NCBI RefSeq assembly: GCF_900129485.1
Contig: NZ_FQVW01000003.1
Location: forward strand, 44,016 to 108,015
Length of the DNA stretch: 64,000 nt
Source: Ornithinibacillus halophilus
GTDB lineage: Bacteria > Bacillota > Bacilli > Bacillales > Amphibacillaceae
Reading direction: 5' to 3'
Shown here in pieces: positions 15,817 to 24,783 of the stretch; the stretch's first letter is position 1, and each line of letters starts with the position of its first letter. Under the pieces are notes generated by a model that was given only the letters and a program-made list of their open reading frames with translations, was not told the DNA's origin and searched no databases. The translations under genes and the position numbers were made by a program.

Positions 15817-17540
15817 AATTCCCTACCACCTTTTTGAACAGAGACCATCACCTTGTATTCTAGTGAGGATTCCATTAATTTTTCATGTGTTCCAGAAGCA
15901 ATCAACCGTCCTTTATCTAGAAACAAAATGAGGTCTGCATTCTTAATCGTATGAAGGCGATGCGCAACCGTAATTACCATCGAATTCTCCGTTAGCTTCT
16001 TCATTGATTCCTGTAAAATCTGTTCGGTTTTTATGTCCAGGCCGGTAGTCGGCTCATCAAATAAAATAATCGATGGTTGTTTCAGAAATGCCCTCGCAAG
16101 CGCTAAACGTTGTTTCTCTCCACCTGATAACCCTCTTCCTGCTTCACCAACTTGAGTATCATATCCCTTTTCTAAGGATTGGATCATCTTATGGAGACCA
16201 GCTTCCTCTGCAGCTTGTTTTACTTCTTTCAGGGTGGATTCTTTCAACGTTCCTATTGCAATATTTTCAGCAATGGTTCCTGAGAATATATAAGGATGTT
16301 GTGTGATGTAAGCTAACCGGTTATACCAATCTTTTTCTGCATATTCGTGTAACGATACACTATTTATTGTTATTTCTCCCTTAGTTGGACGTAACAATCC
16401 AGCAATTAGTTGTAGGAGGGTTGATTTACCTGATCCACTTCTACCTACAATAGCTACCTGACCGTTTGACGGGAATTTAGCATGAATATCAGCCAACGTA
16501 AACGTTCCCTCACCATAGCTAAAGTCCACCCCTGATAGTGACATCGTAAAACTCTCATCATCGAGGGACTTCTCTCCCCATTGAACGGATTCGTCTTTAT
16601 TTGCTAATTCATCAATTATATTTTGGGCTGCTCCCATACTAGTCCTTCCATTGTGAAAAGTTGTTCCTAACTCTTTTAATGCCGTAAAAAATTCAGGAAC
16701 TAGCAACAGGATAAAGAATGCAGTGAAAAAAGATATGCTTTGGTAAATAATCAATTGAATCGCTAATTCTAGTGCAACAATTCCTATACTAAGCATCATC
16801 ACGACTTCAAGCATAAATGAGGAGGTAAAAGCAACTTTTAATATTTCCATCGTAGCATCTCGAAATCCAAGGCTACTTTGTTTGATCGTTTCTTTTTGTT
16901 TTTTCGCCTGACCAAATAATTTTAAAGTAGTTAACCCTTGTAATGTATCTAGAAATCGCCCTGAAAATGCAGCAAGCTTTTCCATTTGTTCTTCTGATTT
17001 TGCTTTTGTTTTCATACCGATAATCATCATAAAAATAGGAATAAATGGTGCAGTAATAAGCATAATTAGGCCAGAGTTAATATGCTGTGTCATAACCACA
17101 ATCAAAATTAGAATAGGCACAAAAGTGGTAACCATTACTTGGGGAATATAACTACTAAAATAATTATCAACCTCATCAACGGCATCCATCATGATACTTA
17201 CCTTATGGCCTGTTTGTCCTTGCTGAGAGAGGTGAACGGGCTTAGAAGTAAAATGAGTGAGTAGTTCTTTTCGGAAATCTCGTTTTACTCGTGTTGCCAT
17301 CCGAATTCCTCGCTTAGATTTCACATAGTTGAAGAAGGTTCTTAACAACATGATAAATAACAGTCCTCCCAATAATGGAAGGACATCTTGAAAGGATTTT
17401 TGACGTAAAAATATATCATCAATGACTCTTACAATTAAATAAGATTGGGTAACAATCATTACACCAATAAATACGGCAATAACTAATAAAAACAACCTAT
17501 CCTTTTTTTGATTTGATGCGATTTCTTTTAGGCTTTTCAT
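15813..17540 (-). CDS. cydD: Thiol/heme ABC exporter subunit CydD
   Basis: Partner of CydC in the exporter that supports cytochrome bd maturation. It has 575 residues: a membrane part (about 1-310) with the arginine-rich KSKRGIRMATRVKRDFRKELL segment, then an ATPase with Walker A GRSGSGKST, signature LSGGEKQR and Walker B IILFDEPTTG. It starts 15 bases after the cydB stop. Calling this gene cydD rather than cydC follows the E. coli usage; Bacillus literature sometimes names them in gene order. Confidence 0.92.
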   Translation of the reverse strand: MKSLKEIASNQKKDRLFLLVIAVFIGVMIVTQSYLIVRVIDDIFLRQKSFQDVLPLLGGLLFIMLLRTFFNYVKSKRGIRMATRVKRDFRKELLTHFTSKPVHLSQQGQTGHKVSIMMDAVDEVDNYFSSYIPQVMVTTFVPILILIVVMTQHINSGLIMLITAPFIPIFMMIIGMKTKAKSEEQMEKLAAFSGRFLDTLQGLTTLKLFGQAKKQKETIKQSSLGFRDATMEILKVAFTSSFMLEVVMMLSIGIVALELAIQLIIYQSISFFTAFFILLLVPEFFTALKELGTTFHNGRTSMGAAQNIIDELANKDESVQWGEKSLDDESFTMSLSGVDFSYGEGTFTLADIHAKFPSNGQVAIVGRSGSGKSTLLQLIAGLLRPTKGEITINSVSLHEYAEKDWYNRLAYITQHPYIFSGTIAENIAIGTLKESTLKEVKQAAEEAGLHKMIQSLEKGYDTQVGEAGRGLSGGEKQRLALARAFLKQPSIILFDEPTTGLDIKTEQILQESMKKLTENSMVITVAHRLHTIKNADLILFLDKGRLIASGTHEKLMESSLEYKVMVSVQKGGREL

Positions 17541-17555
17541 AGCAAATCTCCTATA

Positions 17556-18569
17556 TCATTTTTTCCCCTTAATATAGTCTGCATCAAACAAGAATAACTT
17601 CATTAATAGAATTAACGAAGGAATTAATAATAGTAATCCGGCAATAAATACAACTACTAATGCAATTCCCATGGATTCATGTGTCGCACTGCTTTGAACT
17701 GTAATATACGGATCTAAGATGAATGGATAATGACCAATTCCGTAAGCAAAAAACGCAAAGAAGAATTGGAGCATAATGCTAATAAATGCTAATCCATAGT
17801 ATTTACCAATGTAGAGTAAAAACATCGCAATCATGAAAAATCCTACTGATAAACCTAGCATCCACCACAGGTCCATCATATTATTAAAGTGTCGTTCATT
17901 ATGCTGACCTAAAAAGATAAATGCAGTAAGTGCAGCAATGATTGTTGGCGTGCTCCAGAACAGTGCATAGCCCCGAACAAGTTTTAGTGCAGCTTGATCA
18001 TTCGCACGAGATGCATAGAATGTTAGGAAAGCCGAACTAATAAATAATACTGACACAACAGCCAAACCAACAATACTCCAAGAAAGTGGACTCGTGAATA
18101 AATCTAGATAATTTAATGTAACAGTTCCACTCTCCTCTACGATAAAACCACCCTCAGATAACGTTAACGCAACTGATAGGGATGCTGGAATGAATAATCC
18201 GGTAGCTCCATATAAAAACATATAAACATTGCTCTGTTTTGATCCGTAATTTTCAAAGGCATAAAAGGATCCTCTGATTGCGAGTAGAATAATAGCAATA
18301 CTTCCAGGAACTAGAAGTGAAGTTCCATAGTAATACGCTGTATCTGGGAAGAAACCAACTACCCCTACAAAGAAAAACACGAAAAATACATTTGTAACTT
18401 CCCAAACAGGGGAAAGGTAACGCTGTATTAGCCGATTAATGATATGGTCCTTTTTTGTTATCCGTGCATAGTAGGCAAAAAAGCCCGCTCCAAAGTCAAC
18501 AGATGCTACAATTAAATAACCATATAAAAACAACCAAAGTACAGTGATACCTATAATTTCATAACTCAT
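17556..18569 (-). CDS. cydB: Cytochrome bd oxidase subunit II
   Basis: The smaller catalytic subunit of the high-affinity quinol oxidase cytochrome bd. The 337-residue protein has about nine membrane helices and starts with ITVLWLFLYGYLIVASVDFG, the conserved first helix with an acidic residue. It overlaps cydA by four bases. The oxidase reduces oxygen to water with quinol as donor, under low oxygen or when the heme-copper oxidases are blocked. Confidence 0.93.
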   Translation of the reverse strand: MSYEIIGITVLWLFLYGYLIVASVDFGAGFFAYYARITKKDHIINRLIQRYLSPVWEVTNVFFVFFFVGVVGFFPDTAYYYGTSLLVPGSIAIILLAIRGSFYAFENYGSKQSNVYMFLYGATGLFIPASLSVALTLSEGGFIVEESGTVTLNYLDLFTSPLSWSIVGLAVVSVLFISSAFLTFYASRANDQAALKLVRGYALFWSTPTIIAALTAFIFLGQHNERHFNNMMDLWWMLGLSVGFFMIAMFLLYIGKYYGLAFISIMLQFFFAFFAYGIGHYPFILDPYITVQSSATHESMGIALVVVFIAGLLLLIPSLILLMKLFLFDADYIKGKK

Positions 18570-19921
18570 TCAGAATCACCCTTTTCTATTGTTGGGTATT
18601 GTTTCTCAAGTTCGTCTTCAACTGGACTATTTCGGAAAAGTTTTCGTAGTATAACAACACACAACACTCCAAGCACGATATATAAACCTAAGAACAGGAT
18701 AAACATCAAGCCTACATAAGGTGAAGTTGTGGCTGCTTCTTCCACAGTCATATACCCACGGATGATCCATGGTTGACGACCTTCCTCGGCAAAAACCCAG
18801 CCAAATTCAATTGCCAACATTGCTAATGGTCCACTTAGGACAATTAGAGATAACATCCCTTTATTGTGCTCATTAAGCTTTTTCATTTTACTTAAAATTA
18901 AATATAAAAAGGCAATCCCAATTAAAGCAAACCCGATCATTACCATTAGGTCAAACATATAGTGAATCCATAATGGCGGAATCTCATCCTCTGGAAATTC
19001 TTCTAATCCAGTTACTTCTGCATTAAAATCCCCATAAGCCAGGAAGCTTAGGAAATTAGGAATACGAATTTCGCCTATTACTTCATGTGCATCATTTAAC
19101 CAACCGAATAAAATAAGGTCTGCACCTTCCTCAGTTTCGAAATGCCATTCTGCTGCAGCTAATTTTTCTGGCTGATGTTCTGCTAAAAATTTAGCAGAGA
19201 AATCTCCGGCAAGTGCAGATAAAATACCAAAAATAAATACTAAGCTCATCGTTAGTTTTAGCGCTTTTTTATGATAATCTGAAGTTTTCTTTTTTAATAT
19301 CATAAATGCTGTAATCGAAGCGAGTACCGCAGCAACCGTTAAATATGCTGTTGTTAATACATGAAATACTTTCGTCGGAGTTGCTGGGTTTAGCATAGCA
19401 GCAATCGGGTTAACAGCAGCAAAGTGACCGTTTTCAAGTAAAAATCCATCAGGGGTATTCATAAATCCGTTAACAGTTGTAATAAAGACAGCAGACATTC
19501 CTGCTCCAATGACTATAGGAATTGTTAACATCCAGTGGATATATGGGTTTTTGAATCGGTCCCAAGTGTAGAAATAAATACCTAGAAAGATTGCTTCGAA
19601 GAAAAAGGCAAATACCTCCATAAATAATGGAAGTGCAATTACGTTCCCAGCAACTTGCATGAAGTTTGGCCATAGTAAGGATAACTGCAAACCAATTGCC
19701 GTTCCCGTTACAACCCCTACTGCCACCGTAATTAGAAAACCTCTTGCCCATCGTCTAGCAAGCATTAGATAATGAGGGTCTTGCCTCTTAATCCCAATAA
19801 ATTCAGCAATGGAGATCATTAATGGAACTCCAACACCGAGCGTTGCAAAAATAATATGGAATCCCAGCGTTAATGTCGTAAGTAAGCGACTCATTAAAAC
19901 CGGATCTTGTTCAAATAGCAT
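18566..19921 (-). CDS. cydA: Cytochrome bd oxidase subunit I
   Basis: Large subunit of cytochrome bd, carrying hemes b558, b595 and d and the quinol site. The chosen ATG at 19919-19921 follows AGGAGGT by seven bases and gives 451 residues; the upstream part of the open frame (to 19978) has no ribosome site. Near the N-terminus LGFHIIFATLG holds a heme-ligand histidine (residue 22), and the C-terminal half has the conserved GRQPW motif. The quinol-binding loop is short, as is usual in Bacillus. First gene of cydABDC; an Fnr-type box lies upstream. Confidence 0.93.
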   Translation of the reverse strand: MLFEQDPVLMSRLLTTLTLGFHIIFATLGVGVPLMISIAEFIGIKRQDPHYLMLARRWARGFLITVAVGVVTGTAIGLQLSLLWPNFMQVAGNVIALPLFMEVFAFFFEAIFLGIYFYTWDRFKNPYIHWMLTIPIVIGAGMSAVFITTVNGFMNTPDGFLLENGHFAAVNPIAAMLNPATPTKVFHVLTTAYLTVAAVLASITAFMILKKKTSDYHKKALKLTMSLVFIFGILSALAGDFSAKFLAEHQPEKLAAAEWHFETEEGADLILFGWLNDAHEVIGEIRIPNFLSFLAYGDFNAEVTGLEEFPEDEIPPLWIHYMFDLMVMIGFALIGIAFLYLILSKMKKLNEHNKGMLSLIVLSGPLAMLAIEFGWVFAEEGRQPWIIRGYMTVEEAATTSPYVGLMFILFLGLYIVLGVLCVVILRKLFRNSPVEDELEKQYPTIEKGDSE

Positions 19922-19960
19922 TAAATAACCTCCTAATATGCAGATGAAAATCAAAGACAC

Positions 19961-19979
19961 AAGTTCAATAGTGAACAAG
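19961..19979. promoter_or_regulatory. Palindrome in the cydA leader
   Basis: AAGTTCA and TGAACAAG face each other around a four-base centre, about 40 bases before the cydA start. It recalls a Rex site in length and position but does not match TTGTGAA-n-TTCACAA, so I leave it unclassified. Confidence 0.3.
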
Positions 19980-20060
19980 CCTTTATATATATATGTGTGG
20001 ATTAGTGTATAATCCTTATCTTTTCAGGTTTTCCCTATATACATAGTATAAATGATTTTA

Positions 20061-20076
20061 AGTGATATGCATCACA
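20061..20076 (-). promoter_or_regulatory. Fnr/CRP-type box before cydA
   Basis: On the minus strand TGTGATGCATATCACT fits TGTGA-N6-TCACT, the sequence bound by Bacillus Fnr. It is centred about 40 bases upstream of a plausible start served by TATAGG/TATATA (near 20034-20041), the spacing of an activator that contacts RNA polymerase. Control by oxygen limitation would suit cytochrome bd. Confidence 0.5.
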
Positions 20077-20184
20077 CATACGTGACAAATACTTGACATT
20101 TAATTGACGAAATTTAGTCAGGTTAAAATTGATGCAGGAACTTACTACCAGTTCCACATGTAGCAAAATCCCTTCATTCTATGG

Positions 20185-20306
20185 TATCGGGAATTTATGA
20201 TTTTTATCGGCCAATTAGATAAGTTAATCGGGAAACTCGACTATTTTATCAGCAATTTCAGATGGTTTATCAGTGAGTTTCATTAATTAATCGGGAATCA
20301 CCCATT
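20185..20306. repeat. Six-unit degenerate tandem repeat, period 21 bases
   Basis: Units beginning TATCGG, TATCGG, AATCGG, TATCAG, TATCAG and AATCGG start at 20185, 20205, 20226, 20247, 20268 and 20289, so all spacings but the first are exactly 21. The head of each unit is conserved and the tail varies. In one frame it reads as heptads (from ATG 20197 to TAA 20286, 29 codons), but there is no ribosome site. The flanking gap between cydA and helD holds nothing else except the helD terminator. Confidence 0.65.
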
Positions 20307-20334
20307 CTACAGCTCTCCTCCACCCACTAATCAA

Positions 20335-20366
20335 TAAAAGCGCCCTTAGCCAATGACTAAGGACGC
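20335..20366 (-). terminator. Terminator of helD
   Basis: GCGTCCTTAG pairs with CTAAGGGCGC around a seven-base loop, followed by TTTTATTG on the minus strand. Confidence 0.82.
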
Positions 20367-20379
20367 ACACTTACTGTTG

Positions 20380-22677
20380 TTATTCGTTTATCACTTCGAA
20401 CGTATCACTAGGTGTCTCTTGAATAAACTTACATGCTTCTCCATCTGAAATCATCACCAAATCATGCATCGCTCTCGTACATGCTGTATAAAATAGCGTA
20501 CGGTCTGATTCCTCGGAATAACACTTTGCTGAAGCATCTGGAATTATGACACCATCAAATTCAATTCCTTTTGCTAAATAAACAGGGAGCACTAATAACC
20601 CCTTTTGGAAGGTATAGGTTTCTTCATCAATTAGATAAATATCGGTTTTCTCCCTTAACCTCTCGTGTATTGTTTCACTTTCTTGAAGTGTCTTCGTAAT
20701 AATCGCAATGGTTTCATTCCCCTTATTCCGAAGTTCCTCCAAATTTGCCAACAATAAATCGTTTAAATTCTGATCTTCTTGAATAATAAGTTTTGGCAAA
20801 TCACCATCCCGATTAAATGGTTCGATCATCTCTCCACCAGGGGCAAAATACTTTGTAAATTCAACGATTTGCCTAGTTGATCGGTAACTTTTCGTTAATG
20901 TGATTCGTTCATGTTTTCTCACCATGGTATCGGGTATGAGTGGATTTTCCTTCGATGTATTCGCATAAATCGCCTGATTGATATCCCCTAATAGGGTCAT
21001 TCTTGTATGTGGGAATAACTCACGAATATAGGCAAATTGAAATGCTGAATAGTCCTGAGCTTCATCTATAAATAGGTGTCTCACCGAACGATCCGAATAA
21101 TCTCCTATTAGTTTCCCTTGAAAATATACGTAAGGAGCAGCATCCTCCCAAGGCAAAAATCGCTTAGTAATATTCTTTGCCGTAAAGTTAGCTATTTTTT
21201 CCCATTGGATTGGTTTATTTCCATTCCACTCCGTAAATAACCGATAATAGGTCGCCAATACATTAACAAATTGAAATCTCTTCACTTGTTTTTTAATCGG
21301 AGAAAAAACTCTCTTTACAATCTCTTTGCGCAAAATTTCCTCTTCTAGATTTATGTCTTCGTCTACCTTTTGTTCTTCATAATAAGCTTTTAAGTAGTCT
21401 TCTTTATCTAACAACTCTGCCTGTTCCATGACCCAATCATTATATATTTCTTCCTTTTGATGTTTTCGCAACTCATGTAATAACCATTTTGCCACTCGTT
21501 CCACACGATTCGGAATAGAAATTTCAGCATCAAAAGAATAAAAGTATTCATATATCTCCTCTTTAGAGATCAAAATTCTGCCCTGGAACGTAATATTTTT
21601 AAAATGTACTCCTTCTTGTATCAAATTCAGAAGATAATCATCGATATGATTTTTAAATTCTACACTTGATTTGTAATTCATATTTTCTATTCGGATCTCA
21701 TAGTCAGGATTTCCTTTAGCAGTTAACACATATTCCATCTGTTCAAAAGGGGATTCAATTTCAACGTTACCCACTGCTCGATCTCTTAAATAATTTAAGA
21801 ATGTTGTTTGACGTACATTCTCTTCCCCTAGTTCCGGAAGCACATTTGTTATATAACTAGAGAATAAAGGGTTTGGAGAAAACATCACGACATTATCTTT
21901 ATTTAACTCTTTTCGATATCGGTATAATAGATAGGCAATTCGTTGTAATGCAGCAGATGTTTTTCCACTTCCAGCAACACCCTGTACTACTAGAAGATCA
22001 CTTTTTTCATTTCGAATAATTTTATTTTGTTCCTGTTGAATGGTGGCAACAATACTTTTCATCGTCGTACTAGCTGTATTGCCTAATGCATTTTGTAATA
22101 ATTGGTCACCTATTGTTAAACCCGTATCAAACATTCCTTTAAGTTTTCCCTGCCTAATGATAAATTGCCTCTTTAATTTAATTTCTCCGTGTATCTTACT
22201 ATCCACCGTTTCATAAGATGCCTTACCTGGTGGGAAATCATAGTAAAGACTTGATATCGGTGCTCTCCAATCATATACAAGGAAATCCTCATCGTTTCGA
22301 TCCATCAGAGAGGCTACCCCGATATAGATTGCTTCCTTTTCAGACAACCCCTCTTCTATAAAGTCGATCCTTCCAAAGTATGGAGAATCCTTTAACCGTA
22401 TTAGTATTTTTAATTGTTGATCTAACTTACCGTGAGCAGATTCTTTTTGCGTCAATAACTCAGCTTGTTGTTTTATACTTGCTTCTGTTTCAATGATGTC
22501 ATCTGGTTCATCAATATTTACCGTGACATCATCCCAGAAAGTTTTACGAAGTTCAATTACACTTTCTTTAATTCCTTTCGATTTTGCATATAACTCCTGG
22601 GCCTTCTGGTTGATTTCATGAATTACTTCGTCCACTCTTTTTTGTTCAGTAGCTCGTTCATTCGCTTTATTACTCAT
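20380..22677 (-). CDS. helD: RNA polymerase-recycling helicase-like ATPase HelD
   Basis: A UvrD/Rep-like superfamily 1 ATPase that frees stalled RNA polymerase from DNA and recycles it. The first 120 residues are charged and probably form the coiled-coil arm that enters the polymerase secondary channel. Walker A is VVQGVAGSGKTSAALQRIA (about residues 229-247); a DEAQDYSAFQ motif II, the LTKSYRST motif and a C-terminal AKGIEFDGVIIPDAS follow. At 765 residues it is the normal size of Bacillus HelD. It stands alone with its own terminator. The upstream region holds a palindrome that may be its control site. Confidence 0.92.
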   Translation of the reverse strand: MSNKANERATEQKRVDEVIHEINQKAQELYAKSKGIKESVIELRKTFWDDVTVNIDEPDDIIETEASIKQQAELLTQKESAHGKLDQQLKILIRLKDSPYFGRIDFIEEGLSEKEAIYIGVASLMDRNDEDFLVYDWRAPISSLYYDFPPGKASYETVDSKIHGEIKLKRQFIIRQGKLKGMFDTGLTIGDQLLQNALGNTASTTMKSIVATIQQEQNKIIRNEKSDLLVVQGVAGSGKTSAALQRIAYLLYRYRKELNKDNVVMFSPNPLFSSYITNVLPELGEENVRQTTFLNYLRDRAVGNVEIESPFEQMEYVLTAKGNPDYEIRIENMNYKSSVEFKNHIDDYLLNLIQEGVHFKNITFQGRILISKEEIYEYFYSFDAEISIPNRVERVAKWLLHELRKHQKEEIYNDWVMEQAELLDKEDYLKAYYEEQKVDEDINLEEEILRKEIVKRVFSPIKKQVKRFQFVNVLATYYRLFTEWNGNKPIQWEKIANFTAKNITKRFLPWEDAAPYVYFQGKLIGDYSDRSVRHLFIDEAQDYSAFQFAYIRELFPHTRMTLLGDINQAIYANTSKENPLIPDTMVRKHERITLTKSYRSTRQIVEFTKYFAPGGEMIEPFNRDGDLPKLIIQEDQNLNDLLLANLEELRNKGNETIAIITKTLQESETIHERLREKTDIYLIDEETYTFQKGLLVLPVYLAKGIEFDGVIIPDASAKCYSEESDRTLFYTACTRAMHDLVMISDGEACKFIQETPSDTFEVINE

Positions 22678-22703
22678 TTGATCAACCTCTTTCGTTAAAA
22701 TTG

Positions 22704-22732
22704 TTGACTTTCACTTTACTGTTTGATATAAT
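22704..22732 (+). promoter_or_regulatory. Strong sigma-A promoter facing the sugar kinase
   Basis: TTGACT, a 17-base spacer and TATAAT on the plus strand. The -10 sits inside a palindrome (GATATAATA at 22725 and TATTATATC ending 22751). The predicted transcript would begin about 250 bases before the kinase start, so either a long leader or a separate small RNA is made. Confidence 0.65.
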
Positions 22733-22906
22733 ATAATTGAGTTATTATATCTAAGTTAGAATAATACAGTCTGACTGTTTTATAATACCATTTTTATTCA
22801 GGAATATCAACTAATGTCCGGGACTATTTATGTAGTCTTGTTGCTATTAAGTTGAAATATAATTGCAGATACGTTATCCTTATTAAAAATAATGCCATGT
22901 CTTATG

Positions 22907-22942
22907 AAAAGGAGGGAAGCTATGATTAGCTTTCCTCCTTTT
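22907..22942 (+). terminator. Terminator-like hairpin before the sugar kinase
   Basis: A 16-bp stem (AAAAGGAGGGAAGCTA with TAGCTTTCCTCCTTTT, one G-U pair) with a four-base loop. It lies between the promoter at 22704 and the kinase gene, so it may end a small RNA or act as an attenuator. Apart from these sites the 310-base gap shows no gene. Confidence 0.65.
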
Positions 22943-22987
22943 GCTTTAATTATGGGTACATGAATTTCTAGGAAGGGGTTAGAAAAA

Positions 22988-23938
22988 ATGAAAAATGGAA
23001 TTATTTCCATGGGAGAAGCATTAATCGATTTCATTCCTACTGACCACACCAATTCTACTTATTTTAAAAGTCCTGGTGGCGCTCCAGCAAATGTTGCTGT
23101 TGGTCTAGCCAGATTAGGTTTACCATCTCTATTTCTTGGAATGGTTGGTAAGGATGTATTAGGAAGTTTCTTACAAAATGTGTTACATAATTATGGTGTA
23201 GATATCTCACAAATGCAATTCTCAACAGATACGAGAACTGGACTCGTTTTTGTAACAAATACTGAAGATGGAGAAAGAAGCTTTGATTTTTATATTAATC
23301 CTAGCGCAGACCAAAAGTTGAGTAAAACAAATATTAATAAAGAGCTATTTGAAACACATAAGATTTTTCACTTTGGTTCTATATCTCTCATCAACAACCC
23401 TATAAAAGAAGCAACAAAATACGCTGTAGAGCTAGCCGAATATAATGATATGATCATCTCTTTTGATCCAAATGTACGTTTAAGCTTGTGGCCAGATGAA
23501 GAAATTGCTCAAGAGACAATCATATCCATGTTACCCAAGGCAGATATCTTAAAGGTATCCGAAGAAGAACTAGCATTCATTACTGGAGAGAACCGAATTG
23601 AAGATGGGTTAGAAGCTTTGGAAAAATACGATATTCCTCTTATTCTTGTTACATTAGGAGCAAAAGGTTCTTATGTACATACAAAAGATGGAACAGTTCA
23701 TATTCCTGCCCTAAAGGTTGAAGCGATTGATACTACAGGTGCAGGTGATGCATATGTATCAGGGATTTTATATTCTATCCATGAAAATCATCAATCTCTT
23801 GAGTATTTACGATTAGATGAGGCAGAAGAAATGGCTCGGTTTGCATCCATATCGGGAGCTTTAGCAGCATCCGCTAAAGGAGCTATGACAACATTACCAA
23901 CACTAGATGACGTTTTAAAAAAACTAAATGATTTATAG
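22988..23938 (+). CDS. PfkB family sugar kinase (fructokinase-like)
   Basis: A 316-residue kinase of the PfkB/ribokinase family, most like fructokinases that phosphorylate free fructose with ATP. The N-terminal motif is SPGGAPANVAVGLARLG with the substrate-contacting GG, and the C-terminal signature DTTGAGDAYVSGIL contains the anion hole and catalytic Asp. Nothing nearby transports or hydrolyses a sugar, so the substrate rests on family resemblance alone; other PfkB substrates are possible. AGGAAGGGG before the ATG sets the start. A terminator follows at 23991. Confidence 0.82.
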   Translation: MKNGIISMGEALIDFIPTDHTNSTYFKSPGGAPANVAVGLARLGLPSLFLGMVGKDVLGSFLQNVLHNYGVDISQMQFSTDTRTGLVFVTNTEDGERSFDFYINPSADQKLSKTNINKELFETHKIFHFGSISLINNPIKEATKYAVELAEYNDMIISFDPNVRLSLWPDEEIAQETIISMLPKADILKVSEEELAFITGENRIEDGLEALEKYDIPLILVTLGAKGSYVHTKDGTVHIPALKVEAIDTTGAGDAYVSGILYSIHENHQSLEYLRLDEAEEMARFASISGALAASAKGAMTTLPTLDDVLKKLNDL

Positions 23939-23990
23939 AGGTTGTTGCTATTTGAGCACAGTTCATGTAAGAATGTTACCATGTAACTAC

Positions 23991-24019
23991 AAAAACCCCA
24001 CCAAATGGTGAGGTTTTTT
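23991..24019. terminator. Bidirectional terminator between sugar kinase and FMN reductase
   Basis: AAAACCCCACC and GGTGAGGTTTTTT form a hairpin with a four-base loop and A/T runs on both sides, serving the two convergent genes. Confidence 0.85.
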
Positions 24020-24038
24020 CAATATATATTATAATATT

Positions 24039-24617
24039 TTACGCGTTTGTAGTTGCTTCTTCACGAACTGTTTTTAATGCTTTGCTCCATGTAATAACTT
24101 GATCTAGCATGTCGTTAGCGTTTGTTTCATGATAATCAGCAGGTTTGAATACACTCATGTTTTCAAAGTCTGTCATTAGTGAGAATGTAACTGCTGTACG
24201 AACATCAGCAACTTGCAACTCACCTAAGATGAGACGTAGATTTTCATGTGCACGAACTCCACCTAAGCTACCATATCCAACCATACCTGCTGCTTTGTTG
24301 CCTACTTCTGCTTTTAGGTAATCCATTGCGTTTTTGAATGCACCACCTACAGCATGATTGTATTCTGGTACTACGAAAATATATCCATCAAATGATGCCA
24401 TTTTTTCTGACCAAGCTTTAATTGCCTCTCCTGCTTCTTCTTGTTGTGCTTCAGACACTTCTGCACCTAAAAGTGGTAATTTATAGTTAGCAAGGTCGAC
24501 AATTTCATATTCAACATTATCATTGCGCTTTGTAGCGAAATCATAAGTCCATTTCGTTACTGCTTCTCCATTACGACCTTGACGTACACTTCCTAAAACA
24601 ATTCCTATTTTTAACAT
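24039..24617 (-). CDS. NADPH-dependent FMN reductase / flavoprotein
   Basis: A 192-residue flavodoxin-fold protein that reduces FMN or FMN-bound substrates such as quinones or azo compounds. The phosphate-binding loop is GSVRQGRNG near residues 9-17 and the PEYNHAVGG motif contacts the flavin ring. The start at ATG 24615-24617, with AGGAGG ten bases before it, removes eight residues without a ribosome site. It is monocistronic and convergent with the sugar kinase. The physiological substrate is unknown. Confidence 0.85.
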   Translation of the reverse strand: MLKIGIVLGSVRQGRNGEAVTKWTYDFATKRNDNVEYEIVDLANYKLPLLGAEVSEAQQEEAGEAIKAWSEKMASFDGYIFVVPEYNHAVGGAFKNAMDYLKAEVGNKAAGMVGYGSLGGVRAHENLRLILGELQVADVRTAVTFSLMTDFENMSVFKPADYHETNANDMLDQVITWSKALKTVREEATTNA

Positions 24618-24783
24618 AGTGATTATTCCTCCTAGTAGCAATTAGTCCTTAATTAAAATATCTTGAATTAAAGATATACTAAGTATAATTCCATTCCAGT
24701 ATTTTGTCTATTAATTTGATTTCTATAATAATCACTTTACTTATGATATGTTTATTAGATAGAAAATTCATACTAGGAGTGTC

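Noticed and set aside
19961..19979. Rex site before cydA
   Set aside because: The palindrome lacks the TTGTGAA half-sites; kept only as an unclassified palindrome.
20197..20286. 29-codon heptad frame in the 21-base repeat as a gene
   Set aside because: No ribosome site or promoter; the regular peptide follows from the repeat period (21 = 7 codons).
22904..22963. 19-codon frame across the hairpin before the sugar kinase
   Set aside because: It lies in the hairpin and has no ribosome site upstream.
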